The notes below the pieces were generated by a model. The model was not told the DNA's origin and did no database searches. It saw only the letters and a program-made list of their open reading frames with translations. 64,000 bases of DNA from Manihot esculenta (taxonomy: Eukaryota > Streptophyta > Magnoliopsida > Malpighiales > Euphorbiaceae): positions 34,178,136-34,242,135 of the forward strand of contig NC_035177.2 of assembly GCF_001659605.2 (NCBI RefSeq). The letters are read 5' to 3'. Made by a program: the position numbers and the translations under genes. Positions 42,279-54,361 of the stretch are shown here, piece after piece; position 1 is the stretch's first letter, and each line of letters opens with the position of its first letter.

Positions 42279-44634
42279 TGTAACGACCCGAAAACCGGTA
42301 CCCCTTAGTAACGGTCCGAACCATCACTGGCACTAGGATCCAGATCGGCTTAAGGCCGCCGGGACCCGTAGTCAGCCAACTATACTCTCTGTGTACCTGA
42401 TAATCCCATACATGATACAAACTGACTCAACAATCCTGTAAAACTCTGTAGGCTTAACTGCTGCTACTCAGATATGTCAATCTGAAATGGCCCTCAGGGC
42501 CTATACCAGGGACTACTATCTGCTGTGGGTCAAGGGATTGAAACCCTTTTAATCTATAACACATCCCATTGGTATCTCATCAAAGCCATACGTTAAGCCC
42601 AACTCACACATTTCTCATCAAGAAACGTAAAACAGGATACATGTACAAAGGGATTAGTCATACATCACACTATGGCAACGACACTAGAGAAAGCACAAGT
42701 CTATCCAGTAACTGATAGTACATATCGATACATTACATGACAACTAATCTTTTAATTACATCATGTCCACTATGCTATTACAAACATACATTCATGCATC
42801 ACTGTTCTCTGTACTCTTGCTGACTTTGACTTCCCATAGCTATCTCAGAACCTGCAAAACTAGGGTTAAGGGAGTGGGATGAGCTACTACAGCCCAGTGA
42901 GAAGGAACAGGCAAAAACAGTTCATTAATTACATGTTCTCATGAAATGCATCACATCACAACATATCATCAAAAGGATGAACTTGTCACCAATAGCCCTT
43001 CAGTGTATACATATAACAATATGTCCAACTTGCCAGGGGCGATTAGGCCTCACCTGGACTTCTCTTCCCTGGCTCTATCACAAGGCCAACTGTGCCAGGG
43101 GCGATTAGGCCTCACCTGGACTTCTCTATCTGAGTCAGGTCAAACTGTCTATCTCATAGTACCAGGAGCGACCTGGACTATCCAGGGGCGACCTGGTATG
43201 GCTACCTCATGCCATAACTCTATATCTGTACTCTGTGCTCTATCAAGGGCTAAGGATCATCCAACATTCATCCACATAAACAACATCTTATGCAATGCAT
43301 CATCTTCGTGAATTCTAATGCAATACAACCTAATACATAACATGGCAGTTTATGATGCATGGATCATGCTAGAATCGTGTCATTTTTCAAAATAAAATAT
43401 TCAGTTTAGTTCCACTCACCTCTGCTCTTCTGGCAGATACTGTACTGACTCTGATATCTCTAACTCTGATGACCTCTTCGAACTCTCGGGTCCAATCCTA
43501 CACAAATGGACTCGAATGAGGTGTCACACATACTTTGAATAACTCTTAAACAAATCCCCATAATCCCCTCTAAACCTCTGAAAATTACTCACATAACTCA
43601 TGCAAACGAAGGCTGGCCAGAACACATTCGGCAGTAGGTTCGGCGGCCGAATGTCCTCTCCAGAGCCGAAACTCATGCATGTTCGGCGGCACCTTCGGCG
43701 GCCGAATGTGCATGACAGATCCGAAAGTCCATTCTTTCGGAGGCAACCTTAGGCAGCCGAAACTACCTCCACAAGAGGTTCGGCGGCCGAATCTTCACTT
43801 CGGCGGCCGAAGCTGGGTTCTCCAGAAGGCAGAACCTTGCTTCCTCTCATGCACAACTTCTCCAACACACTCTAACATGCATAACTCAGCGTCTCAACTC
43901 ACATATACTCTGGTATATGCACAAAGGGGTCCCAAACTACCTATTAACCCCAACAAAACAACTAACACAACACATAATCATGCTTTCACCATTAACACAT
44001 CAAAACGAAACTCTAAAACCTAAACATGCAACTCTACCCTTAACCTCTTTAAAAGCTGGTAAAACCATAAAACAAGTATAAAGACCTCTCTTACCTCCTA
44101 AAACTAGAGAGGAACAACTTGAACTCAACAAATCCCCTTCACAAGCTTCAAACCACCAAAACCTCTCTTTTCTCTCAAAACCTTCAAAACCTCTTGCAAA
44201 CGAGCAACCCTCTGCATGAGCTGCTTAAAAGCTTGCAGATGAGTCAAGGGAGACGTGGCCTAACCTCTGGTCATGATCTGGAGGTGAACACCTGGCCAAA
44301 CCACGGACTGAGGAGCATGCACAACTAACCGACCACCTCAGCTTCGGCTGCCGAAACTGCATGCAAAACCATGCAACGTTCGGGGGCCGAACATAACCTT
44401 CGGGGGCCGAACATTGGGCACTTTCGGCGGCCGAACTTAACCTTCGGGGGCCGAACATGACAGAAACTCCTTTGGCCAATTCTCCACAAAACTCAACTCG
44501 TTTTCTACCCTAAACCTTTAAAATACTTGAAAATATTTTAGAAAACCTTTCTCTTACCCTTCTAGAAACCTCTGACATCCTTGAATTCCACCGGACGGTA
44601 GAAATTCCGATGTCTGAATCTGCCGTGTATTACA
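42279..44634 (-). repeat. 3' LTR of H
   Basis: 2356 bp, minus orientation. It contains two tandem ~60-bp blocks (GCCAGGGGCGATTAGGCC, 43035-43120), a downstream motif cluster (43625-43820), a donor-like GAGGTAAGAG (RC at 44089-44098) and promoter-side pairs 44379/44399 and 44423/44443. Confidence 0.95.
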
Positions 44635-47416
44635 TTCTTCCCCCCTTTAAGAACATTCGTCCTCGAATGTTCACACAATAAACACACATGTAAAAATGAA
44701 AGTAAGGAAAGCCTAACACCTTCCTCTGCAAAGAGACACAGAGATTACTGACGAAAACCCTCTCGGGTTCTCTATACTTCCTAACTCTGTTGACCCTTCA
44801 CTGCTTAATCTGTGTTCACACTTTACACTAATTGCTAACGTTTCTTTCTCTTTGACTCTTCTTCGCTGTCTTCATACTCTTCTGTCCTTGCCTCTAGCTT
44901 TACCTGTCTATCTATTTGAGATTCAAACAGACATGCCCCAAAACCGAACTCGTCTGATAGAACTTGGCCTCGATGCCGTGTTCTCGTAAATTCTACACTA
45001 CGTCATAGATAATGGGCATGCTTCTCTTTGGACTATCTCTAGCGCTCTCGCTCTCTAGCTTTCGAGCTATCTGTTTCTATAGGATAAACTGATAAACGAC
45101 TTCTGACTGAGGGCAGCTAACATCTCATCTGTCTGGTATACTCAAAGTCGCTGAGCAGTTTTCTCCTTACTTCTGGGTTCGCCTCGTCACTATCCTACAT
45201 ATCTCATCTCTACGCAACTGCTAACCTGACTTTTCTCTACCTATCGACATATAGTTCCCAATTCTCAGATCATACGGAATGAGCTAGTCCAATAGATCAT
45301 CCATTCTGCATGGGAACACCTGGCCTTGGTAGTGACCTTGTGCACCTGTTTACAGGTGTGACAACGTCTCAAGGTTTCATCCTTCGTTTCTCACACCGAT
45401 ACTGAAACCGTCCAGGGTGTAGTACTAAGTCGGATAGAAGCCTTATCTACCAAGTTCACACTGTTCTACTATCTTTCTTCCTTATACAACTGTTTTTCTA
45501 ACTCTTACATGCTACAGGTACCACTTCAAAGGAAGAGGTGAAACTGAGTCTAGTCTCCCTCTTCACGTACCGTTCAGACTCTATATGGTTTTTACTAATG
45601 GTACCCTCTTAGCCTGTCTGGGATAACACATATAACTCTCTTTTTCTCTTTCTGATTATGGGTACTGAGACTGGTTCCCTGACCTGGCTCCTCTGCTCTC
45701 ACCCAAGAGCAAGAAAACCCCTGACTACCTTTCCTAAAGCGTTCACGAGCCTGTAGGGCTGCTATCAAACTTCTGGGTATGCTATACTGTCCCCTCAAAG
45801 GACTAACTCTGACCCATCCGAGCCTCTAAACTCTGAACTTTTCTACCTTGTCTTTGCAGACTTCGGTAGTATCTCGAGTAGCTAGCCCATCCGCCCTAGG
45901 TTGACATCACCAGTCATCCCTAGAACCATAAGGTCAGCTGAAAGGCATGTACTACTCTCAACAACCTCTGATCTATACTGACTCACTGACTCTACCTCAG
46001 ATGGATCACACTCGGGTTCACTAACCCAGAGAAACCACTCTAAACCCAGACGTTATCAACCCTCCTCTATCTATGGCTTTCACTCCACAGGGAAAGAAAC
46101 ATCAGGGTCCACTATATCTTACACATCTGAACACCCTCAAGTGAACGTATCTGACGTCACCGTGTTCGATGTGTTAGCCGCCTACTGAGTCAGGATGAAG
46201 ATCCAAGCTAAAGCTACTGAATCTTCCCTCGGGAACCGACCAAAGAAAAGGAGAACTCTCTTCTCCTGCCTCACCCACTGTCCTGAAATATGGCTAGAGC
46301 TATAGGCTGAGTGACACTACTAGAAGTCATCTGCTGGGACTGTGCCAATTAGGGCCGCAGTAGGACACTCACATAATATGAGTCCTTTCTGCTCGCATCT
46401 ATACATGCCGTAGTCCCATACCATCAGACTACTTTTGTGTAAACTCCACGCCTCACGGATCCAGAACTATCTGAACTAGAGCTCAATCGCCATCTAATCC
46501 CAGACTAAACTGAAATCTCTTTCTAACCTTTCTTACTTTACATTTATTCTATTCTGTTCTTTTTCTGCTCTCTTCTATGTCATACTTACTCTTCTCTTTT
46601 CCTTCATCTGCTCTCTTTCACTTCCTGTTATGCTGTTCTTACTCTCTTATTTCTTATTTTGTTCTCTGACTTATTGATTATCCTTGAGGGCTGCACTCGG
46701 AGATGAGAGATCATTCTCCCTATACCTGGATAAAATCCAAGGCCAGAGCATCTCATAGCAACACTCTCAAGCAGTTTTCCAGGCTTACTAACTCTAGTTA
46801 CTTACTCGTTTGGCTTTTTCTATCTCCCTCACTCTACTGGTGTCATCCTGCAGAGAAGACGAAGAATGGTTCTGGGTTTAGACATCAGTCCTATATCCCA
46901 TTCTAGTCTCTTAGCAGGTGGTAAACCTGACGGCTTATTTGGAACAACATCTCAAACTTTTCTATGGCTGCGGGCACGCAACCTGGTTCCCCTCCTAATC
47001 TGACGAACTGCTATACTTTCTGACAGAAGCACGAAACCTCTGATAACCTCTCTTAACTAGTTTACGAGCTTAGAGGGTTGATATTACATTTCAAGCATCT
47101 CTACACTGTCCCCTCAACATACCACTTGTGAGCCACCCTGATCTCTAAGCCTGACGACTCTGTCTCTGCTATCTCAAGCAAGACTATGAGTAGCTAGCCC
47201 ATCCACCCCTAGAATGATGTCAATCAATCACTCTAGAACCACTAGGTCAGTTGGAAGGCACCTACTCACAACTAACACTGAACTAGCACTGAACTCAACT
47301 GGCAGACTACCTCTGCCGCTGATGGATCACACTTGGGTCTATTGACCTAAAGAGGACAGTCTAATCCCTCAAGCACGAAGGAAAACAAAGCATCAGAGTC
47401 TCTAAGAGGAGACACA
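44635..47416 (-). pseudogene. Chimeric decayed pol of H, with second gag 3' relic
   Basis: No usable frame. On the minus strand from gag downward: protease/RT-linker relic (46830-47400) resembling E; then, past a CT-rich stretch (46500-46680), a second, more decayed copy of the gag 3' end (46140-46500, with a knuckle remnant like YRCEQKG...CECPTA); then protease (45880-46060), RT start (45500-45800), RT fingers (45270-45460), RNase H end (45065-45180) and chromodomain/PPT sequence (44635-44780). The pre-PPT hairpin at 44651-44672 is perfect. The order indicates a composite of two related internal regions. Confidence 0.6.
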
Positions 47417-48811
47417 TCAAAACATATGGAAGTGAAAAGTACCTGTTACCGCCCTGTCCGATGTGTCAGCCTCCTGCTGCGTCAAAGCGAAGATCCGTGC
47501 TGGTACTGACGGACCTTCACCTGGGGAACCTATGGAAGAAGGAGTGATCTCGCTCCCTCTGCCTCTGCCCAACGCCAAGACTAAAGCTCCTGGCTGAGTC
47601 ACTCTGTCTGAGGCTGTCTGCTGGGACTGTGTTATCAAAGTCGCGGTGGAACACTCACGTGCTATGTGCCCCTCCTGTCCGCACCTGAAACATGCTGTTG
47701 TCCCTACTAAACAGACTCCCTTGTGCGGCCTACCGCACCTCGGACATTTGGAGTTGTTCAAACCAGAGCTCGATCCCTCACCTATTCCCAGACCAGACTT
47801 GATCTGCTTCCAGAACTTGTTCTTCTTTGATCGTCTGAGGCCTCTACCTCCCTTCTTCCTTTCTATACCAGCCTCGTGCAGAGGGGAGAGATTCACATCA
47901 CTTGTCCCTGCAAGTTTGGCACTAGCTTCTCTCTTCTGTGCCATATCTACTATATCATGGAACCTCTTCCTTGTGCTATCTGGAAAAGCCCCTTCGGCAA
48001 ACTCTGTTGCAAACTGCTCCCAGGATAAGCTTTCTACCCTCGGGTTCACATACTGGTTGAATCATTCCCTTGCCTTTTCACATTTCAATGTGACCCCTGC
48101 CATCTGAATGGCTCTACGCTCACTGGCTCCCAACTCATCAGTTATCATCTTGACCATTCTGAGATACTCAAAAGGGTCAGCACCAGTCTCAAACTTGGGA
48201 ACATCTAACCGCAAATAGTCTGTCATCTGTACCCTACTTCCTCCAGGTGAACTAGACTTAGGTATTTGGACAACTGGGGCTACTGGTTCTATTGGTGGTG
48301 GAGGAGGTGTAACATTCCCTGAGGTAGGGTTTGCTAAACTTGGATAACCAAAGAAGAGTGGAAACATGGTATACTGTGGATGTGGCGGTGGATATGGCGG
48401 ATAAAAGGAAGGATAGGGCATAAAGGTGGGATATGGGTGATACCTAGGAAAATCTGATGTACCTCTCATCGGGTACTCTGCCCCCCACTGGTAGGGTGGA
48501 TACTGAGGTGGAACAAATCTCGAGGCTTGAGTGCCTCCTTGAGACTCACCCATATCTCCTCCTAACCTGCTCCTGCCAAAGCTACCATCTCTGCTCTGCA
48601 CATCCTCCTCTAGGACTCTCCTAAACCCTGACATACCACTCTGCACAACTCCCCTTCTACTCTCATCACTAGACCTTCTAGGGTCCCTTGATGTACCTTC
48701 TCTGCTAAAACTATCTGATGTTGCCTTTTGCAGAACTGGGAGATGAGCATCCATGTCCTCATCCTCCGACGGAGCTCCAGTCAATCTAGCAGATCGACGA
48801 GTTCCTCTCAT
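47417..48811 (-). pseudogene. Chromovirus gag of H, one premature stop
   Basis: Frame of 465 codons from ATG at 48811 (MRGTRRSARL), 7 bases after the acceptor-like CTTTTCAG (ctg at 48819-48821). Same plan as E: Pro/Tyr-rich middle, gag core (MTDYLRLDVPKFETG, DPFEYL, KARE-FNQY), basic segment (GLRRSKKNKFWK), CPRCGRPHKGVC and the CCHC knuckle CFRCGQEGHIAREC. It ends with the same TGTFHFHMF tail as E. One TGA at about 48059-48061 replaces the Trp of AREW. A core deletion after FPDST differs from E's. One G-to-A change would explain the break, so the insertion-time gag may have been functional. Confidence 0.8.
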
Positions 48812-49174
48812 CCTACCGCTGAAAAGCACAACATCACACAAACATATCATCAAATAATCCATGTGAAAACACATGACTCCTTAACACATATCAAACATAT
48901 CAATAATGCACATGCAGCTCATCATGGCATTTCACATTATCATGCAAGACAGGACTCCACATCCTATCCTAGTGGACATGATTGTACCTATTGTGCTTTC
49001 CCTCCTATATAAGACAACACCTCTTTCCGATGTGGGAATCTGATCCTTGAGCATCTTCGCTCAACACACCGTACTCGAAGATCTACACGTCTGACATCTT
49101 AACCTCTTTCCGATGTGAGATAGCTCTGATCCCTGAGTATACTGACTCAGCACATCGTACTCTAGAGGCCCTAT

Positions 49175-49186
49175 GCTCTGATACCA
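49175..49186 (-). other. Initiator tRNA-Met primer-binding site of H
   Basis: Minus strand TGGTATCAGAGC, exact match, 3 bases from the LTR edge at 49190. Confidence 0.9.
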
Positions 49187-49189
49187 ATC

Positions 49190-51489
49190 TGTAACGACCC
49201 GGAAACCGGTACCCCTTAGTAACGGTCCGAACCATCACTGGCACTAGGATCCAGATCGGCTTAAGGCCGCCGGGACCCGTAGTCAGCCAACTATACTCTC
49301 TGTGTACCTGATAATCCCATACATGATACAAACTGACTCAACAATCCTGTAAAACTCTGTAGGCTTAACTGCTGCTACTCAGATATGTCAATCTGAAATG
49401 GCCCTCAGGGCCTATACCAGGGACTACTATCTGCTGTGGGTCAAGGGATTGAAACCCTTTTAATCTATAACACATCCCATTGGTATCTCATCAAAGCCAT
49501 ACGTTAAGCCCAACTCACACATTTCTCATCAAGAAACGTAAAACAGGATACATGTACAAAGGGATTAGTCATACATCACACTATGGCAACGACACTAGAG
49601 AAAGCACAAGTCTATCCAGTAACTGATAGTACATATCGATACATTATATGACAACTAATCTTTTAATTACATCATGTCCACTATGCTATTACAAACATAC
49701 ATTCATGCATCACTGTTCTCTGTACTCTTGCTGACTTTGACTTCCCATAGCTATCTCAGAACCTGCAAAACTGGGGTTAAGGGAGTGGGATGAGCTACTA
49801 CAGCCCAGTGAGAAGGAACAGGCAAAAACAGTTCATTAATTACATGTTCTCATGAAATGCATCACATCACAACATATCATCAAAAGGATGAACTTGTCAC
49901 CAATAGCCCTTCAGTGTATACATATAACAATATGTCCAACTTGCCAGGGGCGATTAGGCCTCACCTGGACTTCTCTTCCCTGGCTCTATCACAAGGCCAA
50001 CTGTGCCAGGGGCGATTAGGCCTCACCTGGACTTCTCTATCTGAGTCAGGTCAAACTGTCTATCTCATAGTACCAGGAGCGACCTGGACTATCCAGGGGC
50101 GACCTGGTATGGCTACCTCATGCCATAACTCTATATCTGTACTCTGTGCTCTATCAAGGGCTAAGGATCATCCAACATTCATCCACATAAACAACATCTT
50201 ATGCAATGCATCATCTTCGTGAATTCTAATGCAATACAACCTAATACATAACATGGCAGTTTATGATGCATGGATCATGCTAGAATCGTGTCATTTTTCA
50301 AAATAAAATATTCAGTTTAGTTCCACTCACCTCTGCTCTTCTGGCAGATACTGTACTGACTCTGATATCTCTAACTCTGATGACCTCTTCGAACTCTCGG
50401 GTCCAATCCTACACAAATGGACTCGAATGAGGTGTCACACATACTTTGAATAACTCTTAAACAAATCCCCATAATCCCCTCTAAACCTCTGAAAATTACT
50501 CACATAACTCATGCAAACGAAGGCTGGCCAGAACACATTCGGCAGCAGGTTCGGCGGCCGAATGTCCTCTCCAGAGCCGAAACTCATGCATGTTCGGCGG
50601 CACCTTCGGCGGCCGAATGTGCATGACAGATCCGAAAGTCCATTCTTTCGGAGGCAACCTTAGGCAGCCGAAACTACCTCCACAAGAGGTTCGGCGGCCG
50701 AATCTTCACTTCGGCGGCCGAAGCTGGGTTCTCCAGAAGGCAGAACCTTGCTTCCTCTCATGCACAACTTCTCCAACACACTCTAACATGCATAACTCAG
50801 CGTCCCAACAAAACAACTAACACAACACATAATCATGCTTTCACCATTAACACATCAAAACGAAACTCTAAAACCTAAACATGCAACTCTACCCTTAACC
50901 TCTTTAAAAGCTGGTAAAACCATAAAACAAGTATAAAGACCTCTCTTACCTCCTAAAACTAGAGAGGAACAACTTGAACTCAACAAATCCCCTTCACAAG
51001 CTTCAAACCACCAAAACCTCTCTTTTCTCTCAAAACCTTCAAAACCTCTTGCAAACGAGCAACCCTCTGCATGAGCTGCTTAAAAGCTTGCAGATGAGTC
51101 AAGGGAGACGTGGCCTAACCTCTGGTCATGATCTGGAGGTGAACACCTGGCCAAACCACGGACTGAGGAGCATGCACAACTAACCGACCACCTCAGCTTC
51201 GGCTGCCGAAACTGCATGCAAAACCATGCAACGTTCGGGGGCCGAACATAACCTTCGGGGGCCGAACATTGGGCACTTTCGGCGGCCGAACTTAACCTTC
51301 GGGGGCCGAACATGACAGAAACTCCTTTGGCCAATTCTCCACAAAACTCAACTCGTTTTCTACCCTAAACCTTTAAAATACTTGAAAATATTTTAGAAAA
51401 CCTTTCTCTTACCCTTCTAGAAACCTCTGACATCCTTGAATTCCACCGGACGGTAGAAATTCCGATGTCTGAATCTGCCGGGTATTACA
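49190..51489 (-). repeat. 5' LTR of H
   Basis: 2300 bp; identical to the 3' LTR except about 5 single-base differences and the loss of 56 bp near 50804. Confidence 0.95.
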
Positions 51490-51494
51490 AAAAT

Positions 51495-52095
51495 GTCCTC
51501 CACAGCCATATGAGTGGCAGAAGGCTAGGACAGAAGAAATCTCATGATCAGGGATGCATCTGCGTATCACTTTCTCTGCACAATGCTTCCATAGGTAGGG
51601 TTCATCCCATACATAATATCTTGCATCTTTTTTGATATTGTCTCTCATGTATTTGGGCAAATTAGTAGGTAAATCACCTGTAGCTAGGTAATTTACTATA
51701 TCAGCATACCACGGTTCTTCTTCTTGAACAGCAAATAGGTGCTCATCAGGAAAATTTTCGTTGATAGGGGAGGTCTCCATTTCTGAAAGTATTCTGCTGA
51801 GGTGATCAGCTACAAGGTTTTCCTTCCCCTTCTTGTCATAAATTTCCACATCAAATTCCTGTAACAGCAGTATCCAACGTACTAACCTTGGTTTTTCTTC
51901 TTTTTTCTTGACCAAATACCTTAGTGCAACATGATCTGAATAAACAATCACCTTTGTCCTAAGTAGATAGAACCGAAATTTTTCCAATGCAAATACTATA
52001 GCCAGCAACTCTTTTTCTGTGGTAGAATAATTATATTGTGCTGCATCTAGGGTGCGTGAGGCATAGTGAATGACATGAGGAGATTTACCTTTACG
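51495..52095 (-). pseudogene. Element I RNase H end and integrase N-terminus
   Basis: Minus-strand [45 protein letters not shown], the [15 protein letters not shown] region and the DHLSRI linker, then [12 protein letters not shown] and the integrase zinc-binding HSYGCGGHF, where H cuts in. A TAG (CAG in relatives) lies at the C insertion point, within the CTATC duplication. Confidence 0.88.
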
Positions 52096-52277
52096 CTATC
52101 TGTAATACCCGGCTAGACTCCGGTATCGGAATTCCTACCGTCCAGTGGAATCTCGGATGTCGGAAGCCTCTAGTAGGGTAAAACCATGTTTTTGTGACAT
52201 GATTTAATGTGTTTTATGTTTTAAGCATGAAAGAAAACGAGTTTTTGCATGAAAACAGCATTGAAGGAAAACTCAGG

Positions 52278-52402
52278 TTCGGCCGCCGAACCTCAAGTTC
52301 GGCCGCCGAACATGCATGCGTTGCGGGTGTGCTTTAGGCCCCCGAAAGCATAAGTGAGGGAAGTCCAGGTTCGGCCGCCGAACCTCAAGTTCGGCCGCCG
52401 AA
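52278..52402 (+). promoter_or_regulatory. Two pairs of TTCGGCCGCCGAA inverted repeats upstream of TATA
   Basis: Exact copies start at 52278, 52298, 52370 and 52390. Within each pair the starts are 20 bp apart (7-bp spacer). A variant, TTCGGCCCCCGAA, follows at about 52425. Each copy contains GCCGCC, the core of the GCC box known to bind ERF-type plant transcription factors; binding here is only inferred. Confidence 0.6.
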
Positions 52403-52456
52403 CATGGCATGCATGCGGAGGCACATTCGGCCCCCGAACGTGGTCTGGCCAGCCAC

Positions 52457-52464
52457 TATAAAAG
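52457..52464 (+). promoter_or_regulatory. Putative TATA box of chromovirus LTR
   Basis: TATAAAAG, 55 bp after the last exact palindrome. The same CCAGCCAC.TATAAA(A)G context recurs in the solo LTR (18037), G (minus) and J (41024). Confidence 0.7.
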
Positions 52465-53575
52465 GGTCCCTTAGCCGAAAACGGGCGAGCTTTTTCCCCA
52501 TTTTCGGCCAAGGTGAGTCTCCGCCGTCCCTCACCCATTTTTGATGTTCTTCCTCTAAATCTTTCAAGATTTTCACTTGTTTTAACTTAGTTTTGAAGAT
52601 TTAAGCTTTTGAGCAAAGTTTTGGAGCTTGGAGGTTCAAGAACCAAATCTCTCCCAACTCCGAGTTTTTGGTCGTCTCTCTCGATCTTCAAGAGGTAAGA
52701 GCCGATCTTAAGCTCGTTTTATGTTTTAAATAAGTTTTATGCAAGATATATGGGTTAGAATGCATGTTTAGGTTATGGTTATGTTTATGGGCATAAATGT
52801 GTGTTCTTGAACAATGTAGATGCTTGATGTGTTGTAGATGGGGTTTATGATGGTTTGAGGCCCCTAGGAACATGTATGCTTGTGTTTGTGTGTTGTAGAA
52901 TAGGTTTGATGCATGTTTGATAAGTTTGGAGGCGAAATGTGCATTGGGAGCCAAGTTTCTGCCCTTTGGCAGAAACCAGGTTCGGCAGCCGAAGGACTTT
53001 CGGCCGCCGAACATGGCTGGGGAGGCAGCCTTTCGGCTGCCGAAGCTTGCCTCCGAAAGGAGACTTTCGTCTCTGTCTGGCAGTTTCGGCCGCCGAAAGT
53101 GCCGCCGAACATGCATGAGTTTCGTCTCTGTCTGGGAGTTTCGGCCGCCGAAGATGCCGCCGAACCTGCCTGACTTTCGGCTCTAGAGGGACTTTCGGCC
53201 GCCGAACCTGCCGCCGAAAGTGCCCTGTTCAGGCCTCCTTTGCAAGTTTTTCTATGGTTATTCCTTGATGTTTTAGGGGGTTTTGGGGGAGTAGTTTATA
53301 GTTATGTTCTAGTATGTTTGGTCCCTCATTTGATTCCACCTATGTAGGTTCAAACCCGAGGAACCGAGGACCCCAGCAGTGAGTTCAGCTGCTTCGGTGT
53401 TGTTAGAGTCAGCCAGAGGTGAGTGGAACTAAACCTAATCTTTTAAATTAAATGTTTTATCATGTTTCATGCATCATGATTATGCAATAGGATGATTGCA
53501 TTAGTATTCACGAATATGCCGCATTACATCGATTGTTGTTGATGTGGGTGAATGTTGGATGACCCAATTAGTCCA

Positions 53576-53720
53576 TGACAGGGAGACCAGGACCCCATTC
53601 TACGGCCTGGCACGATTGTGGGACTCGAAGACCAGGAGCCCAGAGGAGGCCCTGGGATAATGGTAAGTAATGTATGTATGACAGGAAGACCAGGACCCCA
53701 TGCTACGGCCTGGCACAATG
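53576..53720 (+). repeat. Short tandem block in LTR of C
   Basis: Copies of GACCAGGACCCCATTCTACGG-type sequence followed by CCTGGCAC occur near 53586 and 53689, with a degenerate copy between them. The 3' LTR carries one more copy (61140-61235). Equivalent blocks, different in sequence detail, are duplicated in LTRs E, G and H. Confidence 0.7.
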
Positions 53721-54346
53721 TTAGCTTGGACTAATTGGTGACAAGTTCACCCAACCCTTATGTGAATTTTCTGTGTTATGATGCATTTCATAGAGCATAG
53801 TGTTAATGTGTTTTAATAGCTCTACTCACTGGGCTTTTAGCTCACCCCTCTCCCTTTACCCCCAGGCTTGCAGGTACAGGATAGAGCAGGAGTCCGGTTA
53901 GAGTAAGGAAGTTCTGCTTATGTAATAGCTAGCAATGGACATGATCAAATTGTAATGTAAAGTCTTAATCAGTATAGTCATGTAATGAGATGATGTATAT
54001 GGATATTAGAAGTGTGCTTGACCATAGATTGTGCTATCCCTTTAATACATGATCTTAGAGATTTTGATGATGTTTATGTAAACCAACTCAACAGATGTTA
54101 TGTCACCCATTGGGGGCACAGATGAGATCCCACAGAGGGATTAAAGTTATGTTTATGTTTATGCTCAGGTTGAGTTTGGTTGATGTATAAGGAAAGAAAA
54201 GTTTTAATTTTTATGTATGTTGTTGATCATGTATGGGATTATACAGGTTTACAGGTTATATGTCAGGCTTGCTACGGGTCCCGGCGGCCTTAAGCCGATC
54301 TGGATCCTAGCGCCGGTAGCGGTCCGATTTTCGAGTCGTTACAGAA

Positions 54347-54361
54347 TGGTATCAGAGCCCC
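54347..54361 (+). other. Initiator tRNA-Met primer-binding site of C
   Basis: TGGTATCAGAGCCCC begins 3 bases after the LTR; the first 12 bases match the initiator tRNA-Met-complementary site exactly. Confidence 0.93.

Larger units (their letters stand above)
42279..51489 (-). mobile_element. Chromovirus derivative H, a very young insertion
   Basis: Perfect target duplication AAAAT (42274-42278, 51490-51494) in the integrase of element I. LTRs 42279-44634 and 49190-51489 differ by about 5 substitutions and one 56-bp deletion, the lowest divergence in this window. The internal 4.55 kb contains a gag with one stop and a decayed, partly duplicated pol with no functional enzyme domain. It must have been copied in trans. 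Confidence 0.95.
52101..54343 (+). repeat. 5' LTR of C
   Basis: 2243 bp, TGTAATACCCGG...GAGTCGTTACA. Order: terminal block, promoter-proximal motif pairs (52278-52402), TATA box (52457), two donor-like sites (52513, 52695), downstream motif cluster (52978-53220), tandem CCAGGACCCC.T.CTACGGCCTGG blocks (53586-53716), terminal block. It has ~46 bp in the downstream cluster that the 3' LTR lacks. Confidence 0.97.

Noticed and set aside
42946..43311. Plus-strand 121-codon frame repeated identically at 49857-50222
   Set aside because: It is in the two LTRs of H, spans the internal tandem block and is antisense to the element; identity reflects the young LTR pair.
46403..46700. Pyrimidine-rich stretch as a novel regulatory region
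   Set aside because: Part of it corresponds to the basic, Lys-rich end of a second gag relic read on the minus strand; the rest is low-complexity with nothing identifiable.
52978..53220. Regularly repeated palindromes as a possible CRISPR array
   Set aside because: Spacers are short and themselves repetitive, the sequence is a plant LTR duplicated at the other end of the element, and no cas gene is present.
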